Numbered from the stretch's first letter, positions 10,563 through 22,016 are shown. The stretch is DNA of 64,000 bases from Metaphire vulgaris (GCA_018105865.1 CM030869.1:1-64000); one strand, 5' to 3'. The notes: a model not told the origin generated them from the sequence alone. Made by a program: numbers and translations.

Positions 10563-11450
10563 GATGGATGAGCCTAAAATCTTCTGTGTAGGTTATGAAC
10601 GATACAGGACCGAGTGACGAGCCTTGTGGCACTGAGCAGTGCAGGGGTAGTTCTGACGATGCCTCCTTATTGTAGTATGACCATTTGCTTTCGTCCCTTT
10701 AGATATGAGCGAAACCAGCATAGAGGAGTTCCACTCACTCCAAAGCGTTCCTTTAGTAGCACCCATTATATGGGTGCAAAACATGGACCATCTCCAAAGA
10801 CTTGGAAAGAAAAAAAATAGCCTTTGAAAGAAAATGTTATAGAAAAATACTATGAATCGGATGGGTCAAAAAAATCACAAATGAAGAACTATACGGGAGA
10901 ATTCAGGCCAAACAAACCATGCTGGAAAGAGTAAAACAAAGGAAACTCCAACTTTTCGGACACATGTTCAGAACGAAAGAGGACAGAAAGATCAAAGCTC
11001 TAATGTTTGGAATAATGGAGGGTGCCAATAAGAGAGGGAGACCACACAAGGAATGGTGTGATGATATTGAAGAATGGTTTGGAAGCAGTTTACAGAATCT
11101 TAGTCACAGAGCAACGGACAGAAAATAATGGCAGAAAACTGTGGAGGTGGCATTATACACCAACGGGCGATGAGCCCACGGTTAATGATGATGATGAGCA
11201 CCCGGAGCAGTATGTCATGATCGACCGTGTTGAAAGCTGCGCTTGGATCGAGCTGCACAAGCGCAGACTTTACTGTCATCGATAGCGCGCACTATGTCAT
11301 TGTGTACTTTAGTGACTGCAGTTTCTGTGGAGTGGAATCTCCGATATGCTGACTGATGCGCAGGGAGGAGGTGGTTGGTTTCAGCGAATTCGGCAAACCT
11401 CGACACAACTACTCGTTCTATAAGCTTCGCTACAAAGCTGAGATTAGAGA
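10563..11450 (-). mobile_element. LINE reverse transcriptase (CR1/L2/Jockey-like), broken
   Basis: On the minus strand, 11450-11204 encodes NHLLPAHQSAYRRFHSTETA, then, after a frameshift, LVQLDPSAAFNTVDHDILL, the RT motif holding the first catalytic Asp. 10764-10570 continues with ERFGVSGTPLCWFRSYLKGR and, after another shift, SVPQGSSLGPVSFITYTEDF. This order is standard for a CR1/L2/Jockey-type RT. The YADD block and 3' end are absent. The reading is split by a second LINE piece at 10765-11196. It inserted into or beside a collagen exon that ends near 10562. Confidence 0.85.
10765..11196 (+). mobile_element. 5'-truncated LINE 3' end nested in the LINE above
   Basis: Flanked by a 7-bp duplication AGCACCC (10758-10764 and 11197-11203). 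It encodes an RT tail on the plus strand (KQRKLQLFGHMFRTKED, then ANKRGRPHKEWCDDIEEW) and ends in a GAT/ATG repeat, as expected for the 3' end of such an element. Removing it rejoins the host LINE at ILL|LKERF. It is the same tail family as 3804-4263 but in better condition. Confidence 0.88.
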
Positions 11451-11455
11451 TTGGT

Positions 11456-12336
11456 CGGAATGATTTTATATCACTTGGATCTCACGATGGAGTTTGTATT
11501 TAATTAGTTTATGAAATGGTGACCCTAAACCAAGATTAAATAAAGACACTTTCTGTATCATTACTTTGGACATTGCTTACTCATAAGCACTTAGATATTG
11601 GTTGTCAAATAACACCATTTGACTGCATTGGATAACAGGGTTCCAGTTTTAGCTAAATAAAAGCAACATTTGAAACAGACTTGCTTGAGACATAATCTCC
11701 ACATCCAAAGAGGCAATCAACAATCTTTAGAGAAACTGGAAATTGAATGTTGTTTGAACATGCTGCCACAACCAATGGCAGTGGCTTTTAGAGTGCCACA
11801 GCAATTCACAACTGGAATTAACTAATTGACTGATTTTGTTTTCTCTCTAGGGATCTCCCTCCCAGTCATCGACCGGGATCGCCAGTGCTTCTGAGGCAGA
11901 GATCGTTTAAATCATGGTCAGCAGTCTTCTTAATGTTTCAAATATTGTTAAATATATGTTATAATTAGAGACCTGGTATTTGTTTAATGTTCAGGTTAAA
12001 TTGTCCTCTTGTTTATACACTCAAGTGTTAGGCAGCATTCACATTGTCGCTTTCCACCTGCCATTGACATCTTGCAGTAGAAGAACTTGTAACAGTTGTC
12101 TTTCTCCATTGTCTTTAACTTTGTCAGCACTGGTGAATCTGTAAGTATTTAGAAGTTGCATTCTTATGACCAAAAGGGCAGAAAGGCATTTATTTATGGT
12201 GTACAAAATAATGGAGTTGATCAATATTAAGATAAAGACTAAGATTTTGCATTGGTAAATAATTTTACACATTATTAAATTCTTAACTTTAATTGTCCAT
12301 TTTTCTTTCTTTGAGTATTTGCAACTGAGGAAATCA
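11456..12336 (+). other. Collagen intron DNA, no further feature
   Basis: AT-rich sequence between the LINE and the 12337 collagen exon. A possible weak collagen exon follows the AG at 11850 (GSP in first codons) but loses the Gly-X-Y pattern, so it is not called. Confidence 0.4.
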
Positions 12337-13831
12337 GGGAATGATGGGAAGCCAGATGAACACAGAGCAACAGGATTACCTGGTCTGCCAGGAAGGCAAG
12401 GTCAGACTGGGGATAGAGGAGCATCAGTCAGTGAGTTCATGTTATGAGTCAGTTATTGTACATTTTTTGGAGAATGTGATAGAATTTGTACAATTGATTG
12501 CTAATACATTGGGTGGTATGCATTTTGTGGCACATTTACTATAGGCTGTGACACAATGATTGGCCTGCAGATAACTATTAGACTATTATTGTGTGGCACA
12601 AATATACAGTATGTAGAGGTAACTCATGGTGAACGTTTTGAGACAACACGACCACTTATCCTCCTTGACAGAGGTGGAGAAAAGGCAATATAGGGCAATA
12701 CGCAACTAACCTGTCCACTCTAACCCAATTGCTAACCCTAACTTAATAAAATTAACTATGAAACTTAGGCATTTTGCAGCAACAGAAGCCCTTGAGGCTG
12801 CATTGATGTTTGCTGATAAAAAATTGTCACAATTGAACAAATTTACTATTTAAAGTGCACATGAAGGTTTTCTCATGTGTTATAATTGTGAAATTTTCAG
12901 TTTCCTAAATGTTCTTTTGTCCAGACAGAAATATCGGGCAGGTGCTGAATGTGTTTTGCTAATCGATGCTGAGCTCAGTTTCACTCTAACAATTGACAAG
13001 TGTCCAGCCAAAGTTTATAATTAATTTAGCATTGGTCATTAACTGCTTTTAGGGTCAGCCAGGCAAGGATGGTGTCCTTGGCCAATGGGTCCTCCTGACA
13101 ATGCTGGAGAAAGTGGCAGGACTGGAGCAGGACCACAGGTGGGTTTTCAACAGATTTTCACGTTAAAGTTGAAATAGTCCAATTCAGGATAGAATTACTT
13201 GACTTCTGGCTTCTTATTTTGCACTTGGCATTACTTCAGATATGGATGATGCATGGCTGTCATTGACCTACTGAGTCGCTGATTGAGACGATTGGAAGAG
13301 CAGTGAAGCCAGTTTCTTCTTATCCCAGCTTTGACCTCTCTCTCTCTCTCTCTGGACTATTCTACAGGCTGAACCCATCCTCCAAGCACACTCTTTCATT
13401 ACGAAAAACAGCCAGACGTCAAACGTCATAAATGGAGATTTATGTCATTTTTAAAGTTGAAGTTTACAGCGTGTGTTTCAAAATGTCTCAATTGTGAGGT
13501 TTTAAAATGTAATTTACCTTTTGGTAAAATTTACATTTTGAATCTAACCATTTGTTTAAAGTCAAAATTATTATTTTGGTTGAATTTTATGGAATTTACA
13601 TGCTTGGTTAACTGCAGTATATCTATTAGCAAGCCATGTATGTATGTAACAGAGGAGAAACACATTGCTGTACAGATAACATACAGTGCTGTTATTATTG
13701 ATGAATCCTTCTGCCACTCCATACGATAATGCACCTGTGCAGTATTTAGTCATCTGCTACTGCATTACAGTCGTTTTAATATTTTTTTGAAGCGAAATTT
13801 GGCAGAGACTGATTATAAAATCTGTGAAAAC

Positions 13832-13833
<2 letters not shown>

Positions 13834-13876
<43 letters not shown>
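13834..13876. repeat. (GATT)n microsatellite at a splice acceptor
   Basis: About eleven GATT units end only a few bases before the TTTTAG acceptor of the collagen exon at 13881, occupying the place of the usual pyrimidine tract. Confidence 0.9.
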
Positions 13877-14462
13877 TTAGGTGATGCTGGAGGAAAGGCC
13901 AGCCTGGTTCTGAAGGACTTCAGGGGTTTCTGGTTTCCTACATTCTGCAGGATGTCTTGGTAAAAGTCTAAAAAGTTAAAAACCCACCAAAGTTCTTTTT
14001 GCTCTAAATATATATATTTTAGGTGCCATGCTTAAAGTAAATGTAAAACATCGACACATACACAAAAAAATTTTAAATCATGTATTTATTCATTCTTTTA
14101 TATATAAGCACAATGATAAAGAAATTGAAAAGTTTTCATCTGCAGTCACCAGATGCCAGGACAAAACATGTGTTATCCTAATGGATGCCGAAACAATCAT
14201 TTCTGAGATGCAAGAGGCATCATTACATGCCACCACAGTGCAAACGATGAGTTTGCCTATAGGTGACAGCGGAACAGCGAGGTGACAGCCAATGTGTTAA
14301 TATTTGATTTTTGAAAATTTCTCTTCCTTTTTTATGAAGAGAATGCTACAGACTTATCAATCTACACGCATCAACATCTCTGATCTCTTTACTTGCATTC
14401 CATTTTCATATTCCTTGTCTTTCATTTGATGATTGTATTTATTATCATTTGTTCCTTTGCAG

Positions 14463-14619
14463 TTCAAGTACACAATGGACATGTCACAGCTTCGCTTCCT
14501 CCGGCTGTTCCACTCTTCTGCCTTCCAGAATGTCGCCTTCCACTGTCGCAATACCACAGCGTATTACGACACAAGCACCAAGTTTTACAGAAGGGCAGCA
14601 ATCCATTTGATGAATGCAA
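14463..14619 (+). pseudogene. COLFI (fibrillar collagen C-propeptide) exon
   Basis: After TTTGCAG the frame reads FKYTMDMSQLRFLRLFHS, then NVAFHCRNTTAYYD and KFYRRAAIHL. 'QL-FLRL-----QN--YHC-NS-A--D' is the conserved core of the COLFI domain, including its Cys. This exon is open over 52 codons, in contrast with the helical exons upstream. The next COLFI exons, which carry further Cys residues, were not found in the 700 bp that follow. It is treated as part of the same decayed gene. Confidence 0.7.
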
Positions 14620-15736
14620 GTTGAATAATAGACTCGATGAAGAGTAACGCTTTGATCATTTGATTCAGAGAAAACGAAATGCTTAAAATTGAATGTCAAC
14701 AGAAAACTGCACATTTATTTGATTCCAATTTATTTTCATTTGGAAGCAATTGAGTGACATTGATATTTCTCAATTCATGGTTTCATTAACTACTCACTGC
14801 CTTTGCTGTTTTTGCGTTTTAACTGCCAATGAACTTTGTACGATGAAATGCAAGCAGACCTCACAGAATTCTACAATTACATTCAAATGCTGCATTTACT
14901 GCTCTTATTGTCAGCCTTTATTCAACTGGAGGCAACTTTACTTACTTAGACTTAGATCCTCCGTTCCTCTGGAACATTGGGCGATGAGTCTTCTGCAGCC
15001 AATACGATCATTGGCAACTTCTCTTGCTTTGGTTATCTCTAGGCAACTTTAGTTAAAGCTAATAGCATAACATCAGCAATTATTCAAACATTGTAAATTA
15101 AAATTGTATTATTTTATGAGAATTCTGTAGACATGTTCTAATAGTTAATTTGTCAATGGCGGCTTTCTGGTGGATTTATCGTTTCACTGAGTTAAGTAAA
15201 GTCTTGATTGCTTTCATAATGTAGATTTTTCTTGGATTGGTTTTTCTTTTCCTGGCTTTTGTTTGCTTGCTTGGCTGTAGAGTGGGTTGAACCAGACTGG
15301 GAGTGTTCTGATGACATACTTGAGAATAATTCTCAATATATCGGTTGTCACTATTATAAGAGCAGATGACTGGGACTGGATTTGGCTAGAACTGTAAGTG
15401 GATATAGAGGGCTCTGACAGAATTGGCTTTGCTGTGGAACAGAATAAATTGTATTCCTTCTGATCTTATCTTTTCCTTTGTTTCGCCTTCATATTCAAAT
15501 GACCTCAGTTGTACAAACTGTTTGACCACTAGAGACTATAGTCTTCTGTCTCTAAGCACTGCTGTAATTATGCCAATTAACAATTAAATGTGACAATTAA
15601 AATGCGAAACAGTGACTATCCAGTGTTTACCAACAAGGTCCGGTTGCTCCGCCCACTGGTGGGCAGAAAGTTTCCAGAAACCATAGCAACCATTGTTGTT
15701 TATTAATAGACGCCAATGGCAGAAGCAGATTTCTTG
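14620..15736. other. No gene recognised
   Basis: A short SINE-like stretch near 14940-15050 (TTAGATCCTCCGTTCCTCTGG) may be an old retroposon, but no ends were found. Otherwise it is plain AT-rich DNA. Confidence 0.35.
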
Positions 15737-17271
15737 CATAGACATTAATATCACAAGACAGAGTCTATGGTATCAGAAAGTGAGGCCAGTTTGCATGGAT
15801 GGTGTGTCAATCTGCATTCCCCTGCAGAAATCTTGAAAATTTTGGTACACTGTTGGTATAGATATCGTTTAGCCGTTTAACTTATTTAATGTGGACCAGT
15901 TGTTTTAAATATTGTGTTTAGAATAAATTGATCGTCCGATTTTTGCGAAATGCGCGACATTGCGCAATGCGCAGTCGCTGCCGCAAATGAGCCTTCGAAA
16001 ATTACATAGTAACATTATTTTATAGTCGTATAAATCAGCACCCCACAAAACGGCTTCAAACTCAACTAATAACCGACCTAAAAATCTACTTTTTACGACG
16101 ATTATAGTATTTATATTCGGAAATCAATTGGCACGAATAAGAAATGTGGAAAAGATGAGTAAAAGATCAAACGGAACACATTTAAAGCAACTATAGTACA
16201 CCATATTAAAGCGGTGACGTCGTCCATATCTAAGTAGGCGCTGCTCTCAAATAAATATGATAGCGCTAAAGAATTATGAGGTCTTCAAGATATCTGCATG
16301 GGTAAACATTTCTTGACACACCATCCATGCAAACTGGCTTCAACTTTGGCCTGACTTTTCCATAGATAGACTTCATCTAGTGTATTATAATAAATCTATG
16401 ATTTCTTGCACACCAACATAGATACTGGCTATGTTGGTGGGCATAGAGAATTTTCTGGATACTCTCATATTTATGATATACAAATCGTTGTGATCTGCAA
16501 TAATACTTAGAATTACTTATTTAGAATATATAATATAGAAAATCAAGATATTTTACTTACTTCCTTACAATGGTTTGAGTAAGCAGTGGACCAGTGACGC
16601 CATAGATTTATTATAATACACTAGATGCCGTCTATCTTCTTCAAAGTCAGGCCAAAGTTGAAGCCAGTTTGCATGGATGGTGTGTCAAGAAATGTTTACC
16701 CAGCAGATATCTTGAAGACCTCATAATTCTTTAGCGCTATCATATTTATTTGAGAGCAGCGCCTACTTAGATATGGACGACGTCACCGCTTTAATATGGT
16801 GTACTATAGTTGCTTTAAATGTGTTCCGTTTGATCTTTTACTCATCTTTTCCACATTCTTATTCGTGTTCCAATTGATTTCTTTCATAAATACTATAATC
16901 GTATCGTAAAAGTAGATTTTTAGGTCGGTTATTAGTTGAGTTTGAAGCCGTTTTGTGCAGTGCTGATTTATACGACTATAAGTCTATGTTACTACTATGT
17001 AATTTTCGAAGGCTCATTTGATTAGCGACTGCGCATTGCGCAATGTCGCCGCATTTCGCATAAATCGGACGATCAATTTATTCTAAACACAATATTTAAA
17101 CAACTGGTCTTGCATTAAATAAGTTAAACGTGCATAAAACGATATCTATACCAACAGTGTACCAAAATTTTCAAATTTCTGCAGGGTAAACATTTCTTGA
17201 CACACCATCCATGCAAACTGGCCTCACTTTCTGATACCATAGACTCTGTCTTGTGATATTAATGTCTATGA
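15737..17271. repeat. Giant inverted repeat, ~670-bp arms, ~200-bp spacer
   Basis: Left arm 15737-16402 reads inverted in 16603-17271. Matching landmarks: CATAGACATTAATATCAC at the outer edges, GCGCAATGCGCAGTCGCTG in the middle, CATCTAGTGTATTATAATA at the inner edges. Identity is high, with scattered substitutions and small indels. Each arm also holds its own shorter inverted pair (CCAGTTTGCATGGATGGTGT near both ends, e.g. 15788 and 16340), so each arm contains a ~550-bp TIR element and the whole is a head-to-head pair. The spacer 16403-16602 is unique AT-rich DNA. No coding sequence. Confidence 0.9.
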
Positions 17272-17316
17272 GTGACGCAGACTAGAACTATTCAAATTTT
17301 GAATCGTTGGATTACG

Positions 17317-17372
17317 CATGGAGTTATTATTAGAAATGACGTAATGCCGTCTCCTCTAATAATAACTCCATG
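17317..17372. mobile_element. 56-bp minimal MITE
   Basis: Starts CATGGAGTTATTATTAG and ends with the full complement of the end of the 6332-8198 element, with nothing between. A perfect 8-bp duplication GGATTACG flanks it (17309-17316 and 17373-17380). It is the shortest element in the window and consists only of terminal repeats. Confidence 0.93.
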
Positions 17373-17394
17373 GGATTACGGTTGCGGTTATTTT

Positions 17395-17462
17395 TTTACC
17401 ACCTACACTGGGCGGAGGGGTCAAAAACTGCCCAAAAATTGTTGACACAATGGACAGCCCCC
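17395..17462 (-). mobile_element. GGGGCTGTCC-family fragment
   Basis: Carries GGGGTCAAAAACTGCCCAAA and TTGTTGACACAATGGACAGC, the right terminal part of the family only. Confidence 0.6.
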
Positions 17463-17647
17463 AACCTACCTACCTATCTACCTATTTACTTCCACCTAGG
17501 CTACAATGACGGTCCAGGAAGTGACAGGGAACCCCCACAGATATATTCCGAAGACAAAAACATACCCTCAGACGGTGGGTCGCGGATCTGCAACAGAATC
17601 ATTCATATCAGTCCCCATAATAAGCCACAGAGACTATGCACTGGACA

Positions 17648-17811
17648 CTGTGTTTATTCTAGCCACCTTGACATTGGGGGGATTTTGAAAGGGGGCAATG
17701 TCTGAGTCTCCACACTTTTTTTGGGGATTTCCATCCCCAGCCAACATTAAAAATTTTGGGAATTTTAAAACTGGGAGAATTCCCCCTAGAGACTGCCTAG
17801 AATAAACACTG
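17648..17811. mobile_element. hAT-type MITE, CAGTGTTTATTCTAG family, copy 2
   Basis: 164 bp; left end CTGTGTTTATTCTAG (one change from the family), right end CTAGAATAAACACTG. Perfect 8-bp duplication ACTGGACA (17640-17647 and 17812-17819). Same orientation and interior as 663-836. Confidence 0.92.
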
Positions 17812-17912
17812 ACTGGACACGATCTACAATATGCGCTAGACAAACATACAACTTAAAAATTGCGTTTCCACACAGGATTAGGCTACATAGCCTCCAAAAC
17901 CACTTTAAATCA

Positions 17913-17917
<5 letters not shown>

Positions 17918-17946
<29 letters not shown>

Positions 17947-17969
17947 TATTATTATTATTAATTATTATT
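17918..17969. repeat. (ATT)n microsatellite
   Basis: Interrupted ATT repeat following a LINE-tail-like stretch. Confidence 0.9.
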
Positions 17970-18089
17970 ATTATCAGCAACAATACTGCGTAGAACTTCG
18001 ATATAATGGGCTTTCTGGGTTTTTAAAAAAAACGCAATCTGGGTTTTTTCAAAAGTTCACTGGCATCACTGCCAAAGAGGCATCGACCG

Positions 18090-18235
18090 TTGAGAAGAGC
18101 GGGATTTAGACAAAGGCTGTGCCTGGCTGGCATTGGGACAAAGGCTGTGCCCCGCTGTGCTGAGAAAAGCGGGATTTGGTTTCATTTGGACAAAGGCTGT
18201 GCTTGAGAAGAGCGGCATCGGAACAAAAAGCTGGG
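18090..18235 (+). repeat. Degenerate tandem repeat in copy A
   Basis: Three imperfect units containing GAGAAGAGCGGGATTT and GGACAAAGGCTGTGCC. The matching site in copy B (37340-37375) has a single unit, so the expansion happened after duplication. Confidence 0.7.
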
Positions 18236-19469
18236 TAAGTTGTACAATGCGATCTAAGTTTTATTGGTTTAATTTAATGTGATAAACTGATAATGCGAGC
18301 GCTGGAGTAGAAGTTGACGACACATACAGTGTAGTTTAAACGAGGTTTAGGTATAAACGAGAAATGTACTCGAGAGTCGAAGCCGCCACTGACGTAAGAT
18401 TAAGAGTTATTTGCGATTAAAATGCAAATTACTGTTTTAATTACGAGAATTTTTGGCGTAAATCCCTGATGATTTGATAGGGGGTAACATAATCGCCAGG
18501 TATATTCGTCCAATAATGTATGAATTACTGGAGGAAATCTTCGAAACCGAAATTTTTTTAGTCTACCTCTTTTTCATGATCCTGGCATTGTGTCTTGCAT
18601 TATTTCTTTCTCGAGACATTCCTATTTTGTTCGCACAATATGTCCCTAGCATTTCAGCTTTCTTACTGTTTCCAGTAGGGTTCTTTGAACCCGGCTTTAT
18701 CTATTGCCCATTCGGTGATTGCTTAAAATCGCGCTAAATTTTAACGCGTTAATTGAGCATGCGTTAGCAGCGATTAATCAACAGTTCGAGTCTTACAGAT
18801 TTTGTATTATTTATTAACAAATGGCTATTAATATTTAATTTATATTTTTATTAGGTCCGTTCGCACGAGCAACAGAAAAGCCTTGCAAGAATTGGCAGCA
18901 TTATAGCATATCTACAAGTCTTTATCTATGTGAATCAGGTAGATTTGGTGAGTGACTAGAATAATAATAAATAATAGATATTAATATTTATATTAACAAT
19001 AATGATATTTCTAAATAGTAATAATTGTACTATTACAAATAATAAGTTTTGAAGAAATCAGATATTAAACAACATGTGAATGACACTATAATTTGTATTA
19101 AGTATGGGGTTAGAAATATTCCCCTCATATTATTTAACTATATTTAATATTAATTTTTGCAATAGAATGGAACTGAAGAATTGTTGTGACCCAAATAGCA
19201 GCCTTAGTTTAAATATAAAGATATCTGCTGATTTGCCACAATTTGCTGTACATTGTCAAACATTTTGGATACTGTTTTTGTTTTAGGCGAGAAATGAATC
19301 TTTGTCAGTCTCTTGGTGTTTGAAATTACTGAAGCTCAGTTTTCAAGGGAAATATTGTGCAAGAACGCATCATTTCAGTCTTTCAGTGTGCAAATTATCC
19401 CATCTTTTCTTGATGTATTGGAATAGAATTAATGCAGACAGGGTAAGAAAACAATTTCTCTGTGAAAAA

Positions 19470-19966
19470 TGTTGGAGGAAAGTGACTGGACATAAATTAT
19501 AATCTTAAAACAAGTGTAATTCTAAATTATTGGCACAATAATTTCCGTTGGTGTGTTAAAGCTTCCAGCTTTTTAACCCAAAAGTGGTAGGGCAAAGGCT
19601 CCATACTTTTACGAAAAATGCAAGGTCATCGTTGTCAAACAACCCTCGTGCAGATCTGCGTGACGGATATGCAGTCCTCACTGATTTGTTGGTCGGGTGA
19701 GATTGTATTTCTGCTGTCCAGATTTGCATGTGGCTTAGTCCAACGGTTCGGACAGACAGGAATGTATTTCCATTGCACAGAGGCTCGTGCAACTCACGTT
19801 GAGCGGGATTGCATCTCTGGATTTGCAGTCCATCCGTTCGTTTCCCTGGACAAGATTGTATTTCTGTACAGCGGATTTGCATTCTGCTCGTTCGGCGAGT
19901 TGGGCAGGATTGTATAGTCGTCACGCAGATCTGCACGAGGGCCATTTGACAATGCTGACCGTGCAT
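19470..19966. repeat. Fold-back element, part 1: arm plus ~54-bp repeats
   Basis: 19470-19622 is an arm found inverted at 22017-22163. 19622-19966 starts GCAAGGTCATCGTTGTCAAA, contains CCTCGTGCAGATCTGCGTGA, then four degenerate ~54-bp units (GATTGTATTTCTG...AGATTTGCATGTGGC), and closes with the inverted ACGCAGATCTGCACGAGG. The hAT at 19967 follows directly. The minus-strand open frame across it is a by-product of the repeats. Confidence 0.75.
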
Positions 19967-20229
19967 TAGGGTGATTCTACGAGTAATTGAAAATTTTTAA
20001 ATTCTATATTTCACTTTCTCCAACCTGGCAATAGGTGATGCCCCATATAGGCAGTGTATACCAAAAATATTTTGCCAAAAAAAGAATATTTAGGACTTGC
20101 CCAATGCATTCAAAGTTCTAGTAAGTACGTGTTTGCGTTAGTGCTATATTAATACCATAGATATAAGATGGAAATGCTGCAGTAATGTCTCAGGCTATTA
20201 TACAGACAATAAATGAGTGGAACTTGTGA

Positions 20230-21753
20230 AATCGGATCAAAGACCTGTGCTTTGACACCACAGCTTCAAACACAGGAACAAAAAATGGTGTTTGTGTGCA
20301 ACTAGAAACTGAATTTGGTCAACAACTTCTTAATTTAGCTTGTCATCCTATCTCAGAGATAATGCTGGAGAAGGTTCATGGAATCCACGATGTATTGCGA
20401 TCACCAAATTTAGAATTATTTGGCAACTTCAAAGACTTTTGGCTGAGAATAGACCAGGCAGCTTTTTCGACAGCAATGAATGATGAGGGCACTGCAGCCG
20501 TGATTTCACCATGGAAGGATGGTTTCATACAGTTTGCCACCACTCAGCTGAATCAGTTTCAACCACGAGATGACTATTGCGAAATACTAGAGTTGTCGAT
20601 TGTCTTTCTAGGTGGTGTTCCTCCAAGAGGTATTAAGTTTCGATATCCTGGAGCTATTCATCGTGCTTGCTGGATGGCAAGAGCAATGTATTCAATCAAG
20701 ATGTGGTTATTCCACAAACAGTATATATATAACTTTATTCGCAAACGCAGACAACATAAAAAAAGACAGAAAAGAAAAAAAAGAACACACAACACAACTC
20801 TTAGCTAACAACTACACAACGCATTCCGCTATTATACATTTGCTAAAATACAGATTCTTTTTAGAAAACCGAGTTGTAAAAGAGTATTGACGATTCTTTA
20901 CAGTATCATGTATTAAATGCAATCCAAGCATTTCGCGAATACAGTCAATCATTACTTTGTTATGTACATCGAAGATTTTGCATACAGCCTGCTGTACTAG
21001 GTGATCCAAGTTATTTAAAGTGCTCTTGTTCGGACAAGTAGCTTCAGTAGCATCAAATAGTATGAACTATTGCAGTCACAGCCAGGGTGTGGAAATCGAA
21101 AGTCGCGTGGTCCCAACTATAAAGACCAAATATGGAATCATCTGAAGAGTGTCTGCTTCTTTGTCACAGCAGTGTATCTCAAATACTGGATTGAGAGCCC
21201 ATTACCTACTGCTACTCCAAGAAATGACCTGGCCATGTTATGTTCACTTTATAAAGAAATCGCCAAAGCAGCAATCACAGCATTTCAACGTCATCTTTGG
21301 TACCTGTCAGAAGTCTTAGTGGGATTTGGGTTTTTTGATGATGAAGAAAAGAAACTGATGGTATTGTCACTGAGAGAAACCCAGGGTGTTGAAAAGCTTT
21401 TGAAACAAATTGAACTATTTGATAAACCATTGACAAAGGGACTTCATGACTTTGTGACCACATCAACATGTCAATTTTTCCAACTTCTTGGTTTGTCTGA
21501 AGATTTCTTGCAGCTCGAACCGAGCGCATGGCATTTTGATGAAGCATACATCGAAAATCAGAAGATTGCTCAGTCCGTTGCAGTAGTTAATGATCTTGCC
21601 GAACGTGGAGTTGCTTCAATGCAAGAGTTCAACTGCTCCATAACCCGTAATGAGGAACAAAAACAGTACTTGCTTCAAGTAATTGAGGATCATCGCACCA
21701 AATTGTCAGCACCTATAAAGCATGCAGCAATAGAAAGTGCCAAGAAAACATAA
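20230..21753 (+). pseudogene. hAT-family transposase, interrupted
   Basis: Part 1 (20230-20710) begins NRIKDLCFDTTASNTG, the block that holds a catalytic Asp in a large invertebrate hAT-like group, followed by LLNLACHPISEIML where the family usually has a His-His pair, then FKDFWLRIDQ and RACWMARAMYSIKMWLF. A TGA at 20227 cuts it from its upstream reading frame, and the N-terminal DNA-binding part is missing. A minus-strand LINE piece then breaks it. Part 2 (about 21100-21753) gives FVTAVYLKYW, AFQRHLWYLSEVLVGFGFFD, VVNDLAERGVASM and NEEQKQYLLQVIEDHR, ending at TAA 21751-21753. The product could not be made from this copy. Superfamily rests on the element ends plus these motifs. Confidence 0.8.
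20717..21062 (-). mobile_element. 5'-truncated LINE 3' end inside the hAT
   Basis: Minus-strand reading TCPNKSTLNNLDHLVQQAV-CKIF followed by RQYSFTTRFSKKNLYF, homologous to the same region of the LINE at 33485-34597 (ATFPNKSILNALDRLI...). The 3' end is at the left (AACTTTATTCGCAAACG), similar to the other copy. Borders are approximate; a short AGTAT may be the target duplication. Confidence 0.75.
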
Positions 21754-22016
21754 TGAACTGATTGTAATTAGTGAATTGAGTCTCAATCAACAAGAAATGC
21801 ATTAATGAAGTGTAAAACTATGTACAAAATAATTACTATGTTCCTTGTTCAACGTTCGTTATGTAATACAATATAAAAACTTTCATAGAGTTGGGCAAGT
21901 CCTAAATATAAATATTTTGTCAGGATTTTTTGGCAAATGGTTTAGTTTATTTAGTATCATGCAAGAAAGGGTTGGAGAACAGATTTGTAACACTTTCATT
22001 TTTTAGAATCACCCTA

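Larger units (their letters stand above)
8834..14619 (+). pseudogene. Fibrillar collagen gene, decayed, intron-containing
   Basis: Collagen-type exons in one orientation, most after a clear AG acceptor. 8834-8922 reads as ten triplets (GQT GPR DPP GSP ...) with Gly lost in six. 9714-9803: GEP GLP GGP GFP GSL then CLS, GAA, ANP, DTS, GAK, three Gly lost. 10213-10245 and 10502-10562: short blocks, the second with an in-frame TGA. 12337-12426: ten triplets, two Gly lost (DEH, RAT). 13053-13138: about nine triplets with a one-base deletion near 13082. 13881-13959: GDA GGK then frameshifts. 14463-14619: COLFI C-propeptide piece. Several exons are near 90 nt. Functional fibrillar collagens keep Gly at every third residue, so the losses (all single-base changes of GGN), stops and frameshifts mark a dead gene. 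It was not retrocopied, because introns remain. A LINE pair separates 10562 from the rest. Confidence 0.8.
19967..22016 (+). mobile_element. hAT transposon, 2.05 kb, defective
   Basis: 13-bp perfect terminal inverted repeats TAGGGTGATTCTA / TAGAATCACCCTA and a perfect 8-bp duplication CCGTGCAT (19959-19966 and 22017-22024). TAGGG ends with an 8-bp duplication define a hAT. It carries a broken transposase gene (20230-21753) and a LINE fragment, and is nested inside the fold-back element of segmental copy A; copy B has no hAT at this place. Confidence 0.92.

Noticed and set aside
19556..19966. 136-codon minus-strand open frame
   Set aside because: It follows the ~54-bp repeats, recurs in altered form at 22423-22677, and shows no domain; a repeat by-product.
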